Counted from the first letter of the stretch, positions 1-8,661 are shown. The stretch: DNA of 19,136 nucleotides from Bryobacterales bacterium (GCA_016789785.1 JAEUQE010000182.1:1-19136), one strand, 5' to 3'. Notes: generated by a model not told the origin, from the letters alone. Translations and numbers: made by a program.

Positions 1-771
1 CACCGCACCGTAGGCACGATGTTGTCCGGTGAGATTGCGAAGCGCCACGGCGCACAGGGTCTGCCGGAGGATACGATCAAGTTCCACTTCACGGGTTCGG
101 CGGGGCAGAGTTTCGGTGCGTTCCTTTCGAAGGGAGTCACGCTGACGCTGGAAGGCGACGCGAATGACTACACGGGCAAGGGGCTGTCCGGCGGCCGCAT
201 CATTGTGTATCCGCCGCGCGGCTCCAACTTCCAACCCGAAGAGAACATCATTGTCGGCAACGTGACGCTGTATGGCGCTACCAGTGGAGAAGCTTATTTC
301 AACGGCATGGCCGGGGAGCGATTCGCGGTTCGCAACTCAGGCGCGGTGACGGTGGTGGAAAGCGTTGGCGATCATGGCTGCGAGTACATGACCAAAGGCG
401 TGGCGGTGGTTCTGGGGCCCGCGGGCCGTAACTTCGCCGCGGGCATGAGTGGTGGTCTGGCGTTCGTGCTGGACGAAGACGGCCAGTTCGCCGCCAACCG
501 CTGCAATCTTTCGATGGTGGATCTGGATCCGGTGGAGAGCGCGGAAGACGTGCAACTGCTGAAGCGTCTGATTGAGAAGCATCGCGACTATACGCAGAGC
601 CCGCGGGCGGCGTGGATTCTCGACAACTTTTCGGAGATGCTGCCGCGCTTTATCAAGGTGTTCCCGCACGAGTACAAACGCGTGCTTGGCTTGCCGAAGT
701 CGAAGCAAATTTATGTTCCGGTCCTGGCAAGCACACCGCAGGCGGAACGGCGTCCGGTGGCGGGGGACTAA
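1..771 (+). CDS. gltB: Glutamate synthase large subunit, C-terminal part (partial)
   Basis: This is the C-terminal 256 residues of the large subunit of NADPH glutamate synthase (GOGAT), which makes two glutamates from glutamine and 2-oxoglutarate in the cytoplasm. The frame is open from the first base and reads [17 protein letters not shown], a conserved entry into the GXGXG (alpha subunit, C-terminal) domain. The glycine-rich beta-helix follows: [34 protein letters not shown], then [14 protein letters not shown] and [13 protein letters not shown]. The amidotransferase, central and FMN/Fe-S synthase domains lie upstream of the window. The first in-window ATG at 19 is internal, not a start. 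gltD follows after 185 bp on the same strand, so an operon is likely although the gap is long. Family assignment is firm. Confidence 0.95.
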   Translation, partial: HRTVGTMLSGEIAKRHGAQGLPEDTIKFHFTGSAGQSFGAFLSKGVTLTLEGDANDYTGKGLSGGRIIVYPPRGSNFQPEENIIVGNVTLYGATSGEAYFNGMAGERFAVRNSGAVTVVESVGDHGCEYMTKGVAVVLGPAGRNFAAGMSGGLAFVLDEDGQFAANRCNLSMVDLDPVESAEDVQLLKRLIEKHRDYTQSPRAAWILDNFSEMLPRFIKVFPHEYKRVLGLPKSKQIYVPVLASTPQAERRPVAGD

Positions 772-956
772 TCGCCACGGAAGCATTCGCCGTCCTACCG
801 GGCGGGCGAGTGAGCCGAACACTGTTTCGGGTTCGTAGTTTTTCCATCATCCGGCAGGGCTGACCGGCCACCGGGCAAATCAGCACAGGTTGTGCCGCCG
901 CATGGCACGGAACGACAGACGGGATGCGCGGCACAGGCTGAAAGGGGTCAATCAGC

Positions 957-2408
957 ATGGGTAAGGTAACAGGATTTCTCGAGTATCAGCGCGAACTGCC
1001 AACGCGGCGCCCTGTCCCGGTCCGCACCAACGATTGGTTCGAGATCTACGAGCCGTTTCCGCTCGATAAGGTCCGCACGCAAGGCGCGCGCTGCATGGAT
1101 TGCGGCGTGCCCTTCTGCCATACTGGCTGCCCCGTCAACAACATCATTCCGGACTGGAATGACCTGGTGTATCGCAACAAGTGGAAGGAAGCGATTCGCC
1201 TTCTGCATTCGACGAACAACTTCCCCGAGTTCACGGGCCGCATCTGCCCGGCGCCATGCGAATCGTCGTGTGTACTCGGCATCAATGAGCCGCCAGTCGC
1301 GATCAAGCTCATCGAACGCAACATTGTCGATCATGCGTGGAGCGAAGGCTGGATCCGCCCTGAGATGCCCGAGCGCCGCACTGGAAAGCGCATCGCGATC
1401 ATTGGCTCGGGCCCCGCGGGACTGGCCGCGGCACAGCAACTGGCTCGCGCCGGCCATCAGGTTGAGATTTTCGAGAAGGCCGACCGCATCGGTGGATTGC
1501 TGCGCTACGGTATCCCGGACTTTAAGATGGAGAAGCACCACATCGACCGGCGCATGGAACAGATGACCGCCGAAGGAGTAGTGTTCCATACCAAGGCCTA
1601 CGTGGGGACCGCCATTCCGGTAGCCGATCTGAGGAAGGACTTCCACGCCATCGTCATCGCGATTGGCTCGGAAGCTCCACGGGATTTGAACGTACCGGGC
1701 CGTGAGCTGAAGGGCATTCACTTCGCGATGGATTTTCTGCCGCAGCAGAACAAACGCGTGGCCGGCGACGCAGACATTGTTGCCGATCCGACGCGCCTCA
1801 CTGAGCCGATTCTCGCGACGGGCAAGCGCGTGGTGATCATCGGTGGCGGCGATACGGGTGCCGATTGCCTGGGCACATCGCACCGCCACAAAGCGTCGCA
1901 CGTCCAGCAGTTCGAGATCATGCCGATGCCTCCACCCTCGCGTGCGGAGTCGACGCCATGGCCGCTGTGGCCGATGATGCTGCGCGAGGAGAGTTCGCAT
2001 GAAGAAGGCGGTGTGCGTAATTGGAGCATCAACACGACGCATTTCACCGGAGATGGGAACGGCAACGTCGCGAAGCTGCATGCCGTGAGAGTGGGTGCGC
2101 CGCCAAAGTTCGAAGCGATTGCCGGCACCGAATTCAGCTTGGACGTGGACCTGGTGCTGCTCGCGATGGGCTTCACGGGACCGGCCAAGAGCGGGCTCGT
2201 TCAGTCACTGGAGGCGGAAGGGCTGAAGCTCGACAACCGCGGCAACATACAGGCCGATGAGAACTACATGTCCACGGTACCGGGAGTGTTCGCGGCGGGG
2301 GATGCGCGGCGCGGCCAATCGCTGGTGGTGTGGGCGATCGCGGAGGGCCGGAAGGCGGCACGTGGTGTCGATAAGTACCTGATGGGCGAGTCTCAGCTAC
2401 CGGGCTGA
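957..2408 (+). CDS. gltD: Glutamate synthase [NADPH] small subunit
   Basis: This 483-residue flavoprotein is the small subunit of GOGAT; it passes electrons from NADPH through FAD and Fe-S clusters to the large subunit. The N-terminal cysteine set is visible: C46, C49, C54, C58 and then C97, C101, C105, as expected for the two 4Fe-4S clusters of the DPYD-like Fer4 domain. The FAD-binding GSGPAG lies at 150-155 and the NADPH-binding GGGDTGADC at about 296-304. The C-terminal FAD motif [19 protein letters not shown] is present. Length is normal for the family. The ATG at 957 is preceded by AAAGGGG at 941-947 with a 9-nt spacer. It lies downstream of gltB in the same orientation, the usual gltBD order. 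Confidence 0.97.
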   Translation: MGKVTGFLEYQRELPTRRPVPVRTNDWFEIYEPFPLDKVRTQGARCMDCGVPFCHTGCPVNNIIPDWNDLVYRNKWKEAIRLLHSTNNFPEFTGRICPAPCESSCVLGINEPPVAIKLIERNIVDHAWSEGWIRPEMPERRTGKRIAIIGSGPAGLAAAQQLARAGHQVEIFEKADRIGGLLRYGIPDFKMEKHHIDRRMEQMTAEGVVFHTKAYVGTAIPVADLRKDFHAIVIAIGSEAPRDLNVPGRELKGIHFAMDFLPQQNKRVAGDADIVADPTRLTEPILATGKRVVIIGGGDTGADCLGTSHRHKASHVQQFEIMPMPPPSRAESTPWPLWPMMLREESSHEEGGVRNWSINTTHFTGDGNGNVAKLHAVRVGAPPKFEAIAGTEFSLDVDLVLLAMGFTGPAKSGLVQSLEAEGLKLDNRGNIQADENYMSTVPGVFAAGDARRGQSLVVWAIAEGRKAARGVDKYLMGESQLPG

Positions 2409-2441
2409 CGGTCTTGTGGCAAGCCCTACCAACGAGGGACA

Positions 2442-3446
2442 CTACCAACGTAGCGGCGAGTATTTCGGATACCGGTTCGTGGTCATTGCGGCTTCCAGTG
2501 CGGCACGCGCGATGGCGGCGTTCTTTTTGGCGTCACGCACGCGCAACTCCGCGATCACCAACGCCAGCTTCAGCATCGCCACGTTCTGCAACTGCTTCAG
2601 CAGTTCCTTCTTCAACGACTCATAGGCCATCCTGGTCTCGATCATCTTGGCGCGGATCACGCCGGCGTTCCGGCCTGTGGTGATCACTTCATCGACATCG
2701 AAGAAGAGACCGCCTACCTGGACCGCGCCACCCAATCCCTTGGAGAGGGTCTGCGCGGTGGTGCCTTCGATTACTGTGATCTTCTCAATGGCGTCGAACG
2801 TAAGCCCAATTCCCGATGCGGGCGCCGACGCCGCGGAGACCACTGACGACGATTTCTCACCGCCGATCATCTCATCAAGGACGTACTGGCCGATCGTGAT
2901 TCCAACCTTCGTCAACAGGCCCAAATGCGGCATGGCGAGCGTGCCGGCGGTGATCGCCACGTTGATCACCAGTTGCGCGGTGGCTTCGGTCTGGTCCTTT
3001 TGCGCGGCTTCCAGCATCTTCGTGAGTTCTTTCACCCGCCTGGCGAGTTTCTGGGCCTTGGCTTCGAGGATTGGGAACGGAATGATCGTCATCCAGTAGT
3101 GGATGTTGCAGCCGATGAGGATCTCGAGGATTTCGTTCTCGGAGTCAACGACTTCGATCGCGAGGGTGTAGAGGTCGAACAGGTAGCTCTCCTGCGAGGC
3201 ACTGATCTTCTTTCCGGCGGAGACCAGGGCCATGCCCTCGCGGTATTCGGTGGCGATCTTGTCGAGTACGATCTGGTCTTCCCAGATCCGGTCGCCCACC
3301 TCCTTGATGTAGTTCCCCATCAGGCGCTCGGATCGTGCGTAGCGTTCGTCCTGCGCGCGCTTCTGCGTTTCCAGTTCCTGCCAGTCGACGTACTGATTGA
3401 CGCCGAGATACGCGTCGATGACCGCCTGCTGCGATGTGCCCCCCAT
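2442..3446 (-). CDS. Hypothetical helical protein with a hydrophobic centre
   Basis: I do not recognise this 334-residue protein. The ATG at 3446 is chosen because AGGAGG (3457-3462) precedes it by 10 nt; the open frame continues upstream to 3623, but that part reads like non-coding sequence. There is no signal peptide. Residues about 15-155 look mostly alpha-helical and charged, with a coiled-coil-like stretch near 127-155 (EAKAQKLARRVKELTKML). Two glycine/hydrophobic segments follow, at about 157-190 and 232-250, separated by a Ser/Ala-rich linker (198-213). A long amphipathic helical region (about 262-325) closes the protein. Charged helices around a hydrophobic hairpin recall alpha-pore-forming toxins such as ClyA/Hbl, but that is only a resemblance of layout. 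It stands alone, convergent with gltD and divergent from the AraC-type gene. Confidence 0.8.
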   Translation of the reverse strand: MGGTSQQAVIDAYLGVNQYVDWQELETQKRAQDERYARSERLMGNYIKEVGDRIWEDQIVLDKIATEYREGMALVSAGKKISASQESYLFDLYTLAIEVVDSENEILEILIGCNIHYWMTIIPFPILEAKAQKLARRVKELTKMLEAAQKDQTEATAQLVINVAITAGTLAMPHLGLLTKVGITIGQYVLDEMIGGEKSSSVVSAASAPASGIGLTFDAIEKITVIEGTTAQTLSKGLGGAVQVGGLFFDVDEVITTGRNAGVIRAKMIETRMAYESLKKELLKQLQNVAMLKLALVIAELRVRDAKKNAAIARAALEAAMTTNRYPKYSPLRW

Positions 3447-3579
3447 GCGGCATGATCCTCCTGATGAACTGACTGCCAGGATCGAGTGTAGGGCACATAT
3501 GCGTAAATCCGAGGCAGGGAGCGGAAAGGAATTGGTGAGCGTTTGGTAAGGCTCGGTTCGCTTAAGATGGCAGGGAGCA

Positions 3580-4485
3580 ATGCGAAAGACGGAGAGCATC
3601 GCCGAGTACCGCCGCCGGATCAACCGTGTGATCGACTACATCGCCGATCATCTGGATGAGCCATTGAAACTGCGCACGGTGGCGGGAGTTGCGTGCTTTT
3701 CGGAGTTCCATTTTCATAAGATCTTCTCAGTTCTGATGGGGGAGACACTCAACGATTTCGTGACGCGCCTGCGGATTGAGAAGGCACTCTTCCTGATGCG
3801 ATACAACCCGAGGTTGACGCTGACTGAGGTCGCGCTGGAATGCGGGTTCCATACGTCGCCGAACTTCTCGCGGGTGTTTCGCAAGAAGCTGGGTGTAGCG
3901 CCGCGTGATTTTGATTTGCAGGCTTACTGGCAAGATCGCAAGATCGGGAAAGATCATCCGTTCCAGTCCAAGTACTATCAGAGAGAGCTTCCGCCGGATG
4001 AGTTCGAGGGGGAGTTCACGGTGAGTTTGCAGCGTTTTCCCGAACTGCACTTCGCCTACATCCGGGTGTTCAATTCCTATGCGGGTGGTGTGAGCGAGGC
4101 GTTCGCGCGAATGGATACGTGGGCTCGGATGCGGGGATTGATGACGGAAGATGTGCGTTTCCTGGGCATGTCGCAGGATGATCCTGAGATCACGCCGCTG
4201 GAAAAGTGCCGTTATGACGTGTGCCTCACGGTGCCGAAGGGTGTGCGGGGCGAAGGTGAGATTCAGATCCGGCGGCTGCCCGCGGCGCTCTACGGTGTGC
4301 TCCGCTGTACGGGAGAAATGGCGATGGTCGACCGCGCCTGGAACTACCTTCTCAAGGTGTGGCTGGTTCGCTCGGGATACCAGCCGGCGCCGCTGCCAGC
4401 GATTGAGTACTATCATCGCTCACCGCTGCTGGATGGCTGGCGCTGGATCGACTTTGATGCTTGTCTGCCGGTGAAACCACTATGA
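3580..4485 (+). CDS. AraC-family regulator with GyrI-like effector domain
   Basis: This 301-residue cytoplasmic transcription factor has an N-terminal AraC/XylS double helix-turn-helix and a C-terminal GyrI-like (SoxS/Rob-type, small-molecule binding) domain, the order seen in the Rob/BmrR-like group. The DNA-binding half spans residues about 12-110, with the first helix pair around [20 protein letters not shown] and the second around [25 protein letters not shown]. The GyrI-like part runs from about 130 to the end. AGGGAG sits only 2 nt before the ATG, and a -10-like TAAGAT is at 3563-3568, so the leader would be short. Its stop overlaps the start of the VOC gene as ATGA, so the pair is probably one transcript. 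Such regulators usually sense drugs or hydrophobic ligands; the ligand here cannot be told. Confidence 0.93.
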   Translation: MRKTESIAEYRRRINRVIDYIADHLDEPLKLRTVAGVACFSEFHFHKIFSVLMGETLNDFVTRLRIEKALFLMRYNPRLTLTEVALECGFHTSPNFSRVFRKKLGVAPRDFDLQAYWQDRKIGKDHPFQSKYYQRELPPDEFEGEFTVSLQRFPELHFAYIRVFNSYAGGVSEAFARMDTWARMRGLMTEDVRFLGMSQDDPEITPLEKCRYDVCLTVPKGVRGEGEIQIRRLPAALYGVLRCTGEMAMVDRAWNYLLKVWLVRSGYQPAPLPAIEYYHRSPLLDGWRWIDFDACLPVKPL

Positions 4486-4895
4486 CCTGGAAACATGTCG
4501 CCGTAATTGTTGGCGTGGCCGCGATGATCACTTTGCCCGCGGGACGGGCACAGAAGAGGAGTGCGATGGACTTAGGGACTTTCTCGATCAGCCTGACGGT
4601 GAAGGATGTGAAGGCGTCGCGAGCCTTCTATGAGAATCTCGGATTCGCGGTGATTGATGGCAAGGAAGAGCAGAACTGGCTGATGCTGGCGAACGGCGCC
4701 GCGAAAATCGGCTTGTTTCAGGGCATGTTCGAGAAGAACACCATCACGTTCAATCCGCCCGATGTGCGGGGGATTCAGAGCGAGTTGAAGAGAAAAGGAG
4801 TGGCGCTGGTAAAGGAAGCGAAGGACGGCACGGGTCCCGAGTACATTACCTTGCAGGATCCCGATGGCAACCCGGTGCTGCTCGATCAACACTAG
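4482..4895 (+). CDS. VOC (glyoxalase/bleomycin-resistance fold) protein
   Basis: This 137-residue protein carries one vicinal-oxygen-chelate domain: beta-alpha core [22 protein letters not shown] and the closing [16 protein letters not shown] proteins dimerise to make glyoxalases, dioxygenases or drug-binding immunity proteins. The usual first metal-ligand His is not evident (ISLTV) and the terminal Glu is also unclear, so a binding rather than a catalytic role is possible. Two starts compete. ATG 4482 overlaps the AraC stop (ATGA) and gives a hydrophobic leader ([16 protein letters not shown]) that could be a signal peptide. ATG 4566 (MDLGTF) gives a plain cytoplasmic VOC domain and has GAGGAG 4 nt upstream. 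I list the longer form because of the coupling, with limited confidence in the start. Confidence 0.85.
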   Translation: MTWKHVAVIVGVAAMITLPAGRAQKRSAMDLGTFSISLTVKDVKASRAFYENLGFAVIDGKEEQNWLMLANGAAKIGLFQGMFEKNTITFNPPDVRGIQSELKRKGVALVKEAKDGTGPEYITLQDPDGNPVLLDQH

Positions 4896-5007
4896 CCGCC
4901 ATACTCTTTGTCTAGTGCGCCGTTTCATTCATGCGATCTCGAATGTGATGAGCGCCGAAGCCGTAGCGCACGCGCCCATGCGTGCCTGCCGGTTCTCAAG
5001 CCGGCGC

Positions 5008-5029
5008 GGCTGAAACAAGCTTTCAGGCC
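5008..5029. other. Imperfect hairpin in the VOC/DinB convergent gap
   Basis: CTGAAA (5010-5015) pairs with TTTCAG (5021-5026) over a 5-nt loop, and flanking GGC/GCC extends the stem past a bulge. A second small inverted repeat, GCCGG...CCGGC, lies just before it at 4988-5005. The 237-bp gap lies between two convergent genes, where a bidirectional terminator would sit, but no T-run follows on either strand. It may be a terminator-like or REP-like palindrome. Confidence 0.35.
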
Positions 5030-5132
5030 TTAGCCTAGCTTAGTCACCCTTGCCTGGCACCCCTGCCTGCGCTGCCGTCAGGTGCACCGCTCCAACTGTA
5101 AGAGTGAAAAGTATTGGCACTAGTCGCGCGCG

Positions 5133-5648
5133 TCAGGCGGACCAAGGTGGAACGACGCCGATCATGCGGGCGTAGGCGATCAACTGGCCCATGTGCTCGT
5201 TGGCATGCACGATGATGCGAAGGTAGATCCCGTCGACCGTCGCCTCCTGCTTGCCAACCTTGACCTTCCGTTTCATCTCCTTGTCAGAGACTTTCGGATG
5301 TGCGGCCTTGACTGCATCGAGCGAGCGTTTCAGCCATGCGATGACTTCGGCCTTTGAGGTAACGCCCTTTTCCATCTCCGCCTTCAGGTCCGGGGGCGCC
5401 GCCTGGCCAGTGACACTCAGCAGCCAGAAGTTGGCGACCGCCGTGTGCATCACGACTTCGCTGACGGATCGCACGCCCGCGGACGGACGCCACCCGTACT
5501 TCTCTTCCGGAATTGCCTCGGCAAGCCGGACGAGTTGGCGGGAGACGTGACCCCATTCGGGATCGTACCCTTGCCACAGCCCTTCATAGGGCGATTGCGC
5601 GGTCATCGACGCCGTCAATATCAGCATCCATGCGAGTAGCTTACCCAC
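5133..5648 (-). CDS. Exported DinB/YfiT-fold protein
   Basis: This 171-residue protein has the DinB four-helix fold, a family of metal-dependent enzymes that includes thiol transferases. The metal triad fits H68 (VVMHTAVANFW), H148 and H152 (IIVHANEHMGQLIAYAR), the standard spacing in DinB proteins. The N-terminus (LLAWMLILTASMTAQS) looks like a signal peptide, so it probably acts outside the cytoplasm, as in many acidobacterial DinB proteins. The start is GTG at 5648, supported by AAGGAGG 4 nt upstream. It follows the frameshifted gene by 18 bp on the same strand and is likely the last gene of the cluster starting at 7784. The substrate is unknown. Confidence 0.88.
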   Translation of the reverse strand: MGKLLAWMLILTASMTAQSPYEGLWQGYDPEWGHVSRQLVRLAEAIPEEKYGWRPSAGVRSVSEVVMHTAVANFWLLSVTGQAAPPDLKAEMEKGVTSKAEVIAWLKRSLDAVKAAHPKVSDKEMKRKVKVGKQEATVDGIYLRIIVHANEHMGQLIAYARMIGVVPPWSA

Positions 5649-5666
5649 AGAGCCTCCTTTTCAAGT

Positions 5667-6988
5667 TCAAAACGTCTTCTGCGCGGCCAACGCCTCCGCC
5701 ACGCGCAGCCTGCCATCGGTGGTTTGATCGACGAGGAACCGGCGCAACCTGCCATTCTCCAGAATTGCGATGCCTGCCTCGGTTCCCATTACCAGCGCTG
5801 ACCCGGCACGCGCGATGCCGCCCACCACTTCGCGAAGTGAGAGATGCCTGATTTGTTCCGATGTGCGATCGAAGCCTACAAGACCCGTGCCGAAGGTCCG
5901 CCATTCGCTATGGCTTGCAAGTCCCATCCACACCATCTCCGGCTCCACCAGGATCGCGGTGACAGACGCATCCGCACTGGCGGCGGCGAGTAGATGCGAT
6001 ACCGGCGCTGATCCGTATCGAAGTAGCCGAAGCCCCCAATACCCGTCATTCCCTCCGAGTCGTAGAAGGTCTTCCCGAACCACAACACGCCATTGAATAC
6101 CTGATGCGGCCCGATCCTCTCTTCAAACTGCGCGAAACCGCGGGCGTAGCCATTCTTCACACGCTGCGGCCGCGCAGAAGCGAATTCGTCCCAAGTCGAC
6201 TTTGGGAACGGATAGCTTCTCATCGTGCGGCCTGTCCGTTCCGTCACAAGAGAGACGTTCGGATCGCGAGTCAACCGGAAGGTGTCACCGGGTCCGAAGT
6301 CGACCGGCGCCGAATCCGGCTTGAAGTAGAAATAGGTTTGGCCTTCACCTGTGCTGGAGTCAAAGGAAGCCGCGACGCGCCTTGCCCATCGCTCGGCGGC
6401 CGTACCGGAGAGAAGACGGAGCCGCGGTTCCGCCGGCGGGTCGAATTCGGCGAAGATCAGCCTTCTGCCATCGGTTCCCGCCAGTACGGCTTTGCTGCCG
6501 TCAGCGAATACCCGCGAGAACGCCACTCGCCGCGAGACTACGTGCTTCACGAGCGTCTTCGCGCGGACGTCGTATACGAACTTGTGGTTGGGGGACGCGG
6601 AGCCTTTCTCGGGTATGCAAAAAACGACAATGTCAGTGCTGGTTGCCCGCTCCACCGTTGCGTGACACTCACCGTCGAGCGCAGGTGCGGCTTCCACCGT
6701 GATCCTGTAGATCAAAGCCGGTTGACTGCGATGTTGGAGGAAGATTCCGAGTTTCGCGGGGCCATCCCACCAACCGCCGGGATGGCGGTCTGCTGGTACT
6801 CCCAGTGCAACCACGGCATCGAGCACATCCGTGACCGGGCCTCGATGCAGGATCTGGACACGGCGCATTCCCTCGGCACGCATGAGACCCACGGCGGCCG
6901 CATCTGGAGTCGCGGTGGTTTCGGCAAAGCACCCAGTGCCGGCGAATATCCCGACTGTGAGCCATGCCCATCCGCGGGTGTACTTCAT
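5667..6988 (-). pseudogene. Secreted propeller-like protein, interrupted by a frameshift
   Basis: Two minus-strand frames together encode one protein of about 440 residues. The first runs from ATG 6988 with a signal peptide (TRGWAWLTVGIFAGTGCFAE) and reads sensibly to DTDQRRYRIYSP. It then degenerates into Arg/Trp-rich sequence and stops at 5876. The sensible continuation, ADASVTAILVEPEMVWMGLASH to the stop at 5667, lies in the other frame. The switch falls near a GCC-repeat tract at 5979-5989, and one added base would restore a single frame. The C-terminus (SALVMGTEAGIAILENGRLRRF) resembles a beta-propeller blade, but the family is not recognised. It starts 4 bp after the AAC(3)-type stop and ends 18 bp before the DinB start, so all three are probably cotranscribed. 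It may be a recent pseudogene or a sequencing error. Confidence 0.7.
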
Positions 6989-6992
6989 GGAC

Positions 6993-7784
6993 TCATGTTA
7001 GCTGGGATTCGCGGCCGGCGCGTTCCAGCCACTCGATTCCGAATTGGAGTAGAGCGGGAGCATCGAATAAGTGGGACTCCGCCTCACCGATTTTGCCTTT
7101 AGCGCCATAGCCCGCATCCAGGTAATCCTGCGCGATACGTTCGAAGACGTTCGCCGGAAGGTAGTCGCAGACGGGATCGCCGGTGTCGAACTCCTCGAAG
7201 TCCGTCCAAACCGGACCGTTCTCGCCGGGCATGAGCCGCCGGTAGCGGACAATTCGCTTGCCAGGCAACTGAGCCTTGTGTTCGGCGTGATGGAGCAATG
7301 TGATCGTGTCGAGCGGGGCGCCGATCATCAGGACGCGGCCACCTGCCTGCACGATTCGCTCGAAGGGCGTTCCCTCGCCGTATCCGTACTGAAAGGGGTG
7401 CTCCGCCGTGATCCATTCGGCCTGCGCGCCAATCGCGAGCACGCCGGCATCCGGATGATCGCTACGCAGCGCGCCGGGCCACGTGCGCATGGCTTCGTGC
7501 AGAATGCCGTGGTCGCGGGCGGCATGTGCAATTCGCTTATCGAAAACGGGAATGTCTTCGGGAGGATCATCGTCTTCGAAGAACAGCTCAACATCGGCAT
7601 AGGCGGCGAGCGTCCCTCCAGGGCCGACGGCATCGAGCAGCGCCTGGATCATGACGTTGACGCCGCCCACGATTGGGCCAACGGAGCGCATCGACGCATG
7701 CACCATCAAAAGATCGCCGGGGTGCACGCCAAGTTGGGACAGTTCGGAGGTGAGGCTCAGGCGGCTTGCCATAACTGCAAGCAT
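6993..7784 (-). CDS. AAC(3)-family aminoglycoside N-acetyltransferase-like protein
   Basis: This 263-residue protein belongs to the Antibiotic_NAT family, which transfers acetyl from acetyl-CoA to the 3-amino group of aminoglycosides or to other amines. Landmarks in order: VHASMRSVGPIVGG (28-41), the FDKR...HGILHEAMRTWPGALRSDHP block (81-111), GEGTPFERIVQAGGRVLMIGAP (136-157), and LLHHAEHKA (163-171) holding the His/Glu pair expected at the active site. The C-terminal LFDAPALLQFGIEWLER is also typical. Start ATG 7784 or ATG 7772 are both possible and neither has a strong ribosome site; the frame extends to 7943 but that part crosses intergenic repeats. It heads the minus-strand cluster. Chromosomal members are common in soil bacteria, so true resistance activity is not implied. 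Confidence 0.93.
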   Translation of the reverse strand: MLAVMASRLSLTSELSQLGVHPGDLLMVHASMRSVGPIVGGVNVMIQALLDAVGPGGTLAAYADVELFFEDDDPPEDIPVFDKRIAHAARDHGILHEAMRTWPGALRSDHPDAGVLAIGAQAEWITAEHPFQYGYGEGTPFERIVQAGGRVLMIGAPLDTITLLHHAEHKAQLPGKRIVRYRRLMPGENGPVWTDFEEFDTGDPVCDYLPANVFERIAQDYLDAGYGAKGKIGEAESHLFDAPALLQFGIEWLERAGRESQLT

Positions 7785-7826
7785 AGCCCGATCGCCTGAA
7801 CTCAGCCTCGGTGCGCCGGTGCTGGC

Positions 7827-7891
7827 GGCTCCGCGATCGCTGTTTGGGGCTCCGCCACAGCGTGTTTGGAGCACGCCGGAAGCGTGTCGGC
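7827..7891. repeat. Three degenerate ~22-bp tandem repeats
   Basis: Unit 1 (7827-7847) and unit 2 (7848-7869) share GGCTCCGC at their starts and end in TGTTTGG. Unit 3 (7870-7891) keeps the middle and end (GCGTGTCGG) but has drifted at its start. The array begins 43 bp upstream of the AAC(3)-type start, so it could be part of its promoter region or a dispersed intergenic repeat. Confidence 0.6.
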
Positions 7892-7979
7892 ACTGGGCTC
7901 CGATTAGGTGCGCTCGAACCGCGGCGACCGGATTCCCCAGCAAAGCCGGGTATTGCGTAGGTGGATCTGCGCCCGCCCG

Positions 7980-8020
7980 GCGTCCCCTCGATAGGGGACG
8001 CGGCAGGCCTGGGGGCCTGC
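7980..8020. repeat. Double-hairpin palindromic repeat, copy 1
   Basis: A perfect 9-bp stem (GCGTCCCCT at 7980-7988, AGGGGACGC at 7993-8001) has a 4-nt loop CGAT. It is followed at once by a perfect 7-bp stem (GCAGGCC at 8003-8009, GGCCTGC at 8014-8020). The first stem and the start of the second recur at 11726-11778 with a different loop. This compensated structure and intergenic position are like REP elements. Confidence 0.8.
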
Positions 8021-8247
8021 GTTACCGTCGGCGTGCTGCTGGATCCCGCGGGATCTGGAAACTCCAGGGGGCCCAGTTACGGCCGTCCGCCGCGGATTTG
8101 ACGGGCAGCAGCAGATTGAGATTTCCGCGAGCCCTCCGAACCACGTGGGAGCCGCGAGTGGAACCGCCGGGGCGCTTCTTGGAGCCGGAAAATGTCTCAA
8201 TGCGCCCGCGAAGCATCGCCGGTTCTTGCGTGGTACGCTCGTTGGGT

Positions 8248-8646
8248 ATGAACCGCCGCACCGCCACTATGCTGGTCCTGACGCCCCTTGGGCTCTTGCG
8301 ACTTGGGTCCGCCCAGCAGGGGAATGCCGGCACTTACAAAGGCAAGTGGGAAGGCATGAGCGCCAGTGGCGACTTCCAATTGGCCCTACAGCAGGAATCC
8401 GGCGAGTGGAAGGCGACCGTCAGCTTCTCGATCGGCGACAACGCAGTGCCCGCCAGCGTGGTGGCGCTGAAGATCGGCGGCGACAAGCTCGAAGTGAGGT
8501 ATGTCTTCGAGATCGGCGGCGTCAAACTTCAATCGCATCTGACAGGAACGCTGCAGAACGGTGAGTTTGCGGGTAAGTACAAGACGCAAACAGTCGCCGA
8601 TGAGTCGCCCGTCGACGAGGGGACCTGCTCTGCGAAACGCACGTGA
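8248..8646 (+). CDS. Small secreted beta-rich protein
   Basis: This 132-residue protein has a signal peptide (MNRRTATMLVLTPLGLLRLGSAQ) and a mature part of about 110 residues that looks all-beta: alternating strands such as TYKGKWEGMSASGDFQLALQ, LEVRYVFEIGGVKLQSHLTG and GEFAGKYKTQ. Similar short extracytoplasmic proteins with GxWxG-type openings and GxY closings are frequent in Acidobacteria; no enzyme motif is seen, so function is unknown. The start at 8248 is the first ATG that gives a signal peptide; the frame is open far upstream but that part is repeat-bearing intergenic sequence. No clear ribosome site precedes it. It is convergent with the YggX-type gene, 15 bp apart. Confidence 0.8.
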   Translation: MNRRTATMLVLTPLGLLRLGSAQQGNAGTYKGKWEGMSASGDFQLALQQESGEWKATVSFSIGDNAVPASVVALKIGGDKLEVRYVFEIGGVKLQSHLTGTLQNGEFAGKYKTQTVADESPVDEGTCSAKRT

Positions 8647-8661
8647 AGGCCAAGTAGCGGG

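Larger units (their letters stand above)
7785..8247. other. Repeat-rich intergenic region (463 bp)
   Basis: No gene is seen here. The stretch separates the minus-strand AAC(3)-type gene from the plus-strand small secreted protein. It contains three degenerate 22-bp tandem units (7827-7891) and a double-hairpin element (7980-8020), described separately. A plus-strand open frame crosses it but reads as low-complexity Arg/Gly/Pro sequence without family signals. Promoters for both flanking genes should lie here; a TACGCT at 8234-8239 is the only -10-like box close to the plus-strand start, and it lacks a good -35. Confidence 0.6.

Noticed and set aside
902..964. 20-codon frame overlapping the gltD start, considered as a leader peptide
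   Set aside because: It has no ribosome site and no run of regulatory codons, and its product (Arg-rich) looks like chance.
948..2081. Long minus-strand open frame opposite gltD
   Set aside because: It is Arg/His-rich, has no family signal and lies wholly opposite a firmly identified gene; GC-rich coding DNA commonly leaves such antisense frames open.
2409..2441. Possible terminator between gltD and the convergent orphan gene (GGGCT...AGCCC)
   Set aside because: The stem is only 5 bp with a 15-nt loop and no T-run; the CTACCAACG direct repeat there is too short to interpret.
6104..7102. 332-residue plus-strand open frame opposite the frameshifted gene
   Set aside because: No domain resemblance; the opposite strand gives a signal peptide and coherent protein sequence.
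7980..8020. Double hairpin considered as a transcription terminator
   Set aside because: No T-run follows either stem, and the same structure recurs elsewhere as a repeat, so a dispersed element is the better reading.
7651..8247. N-terminal extension of the small secreted protein
   Set aside because: It would cross the 5' end of the acetyltransferase gene and the hairpin repeat, and reads as Arg/Pro/Gly-rich noise; the signal peptide begins at 8248.
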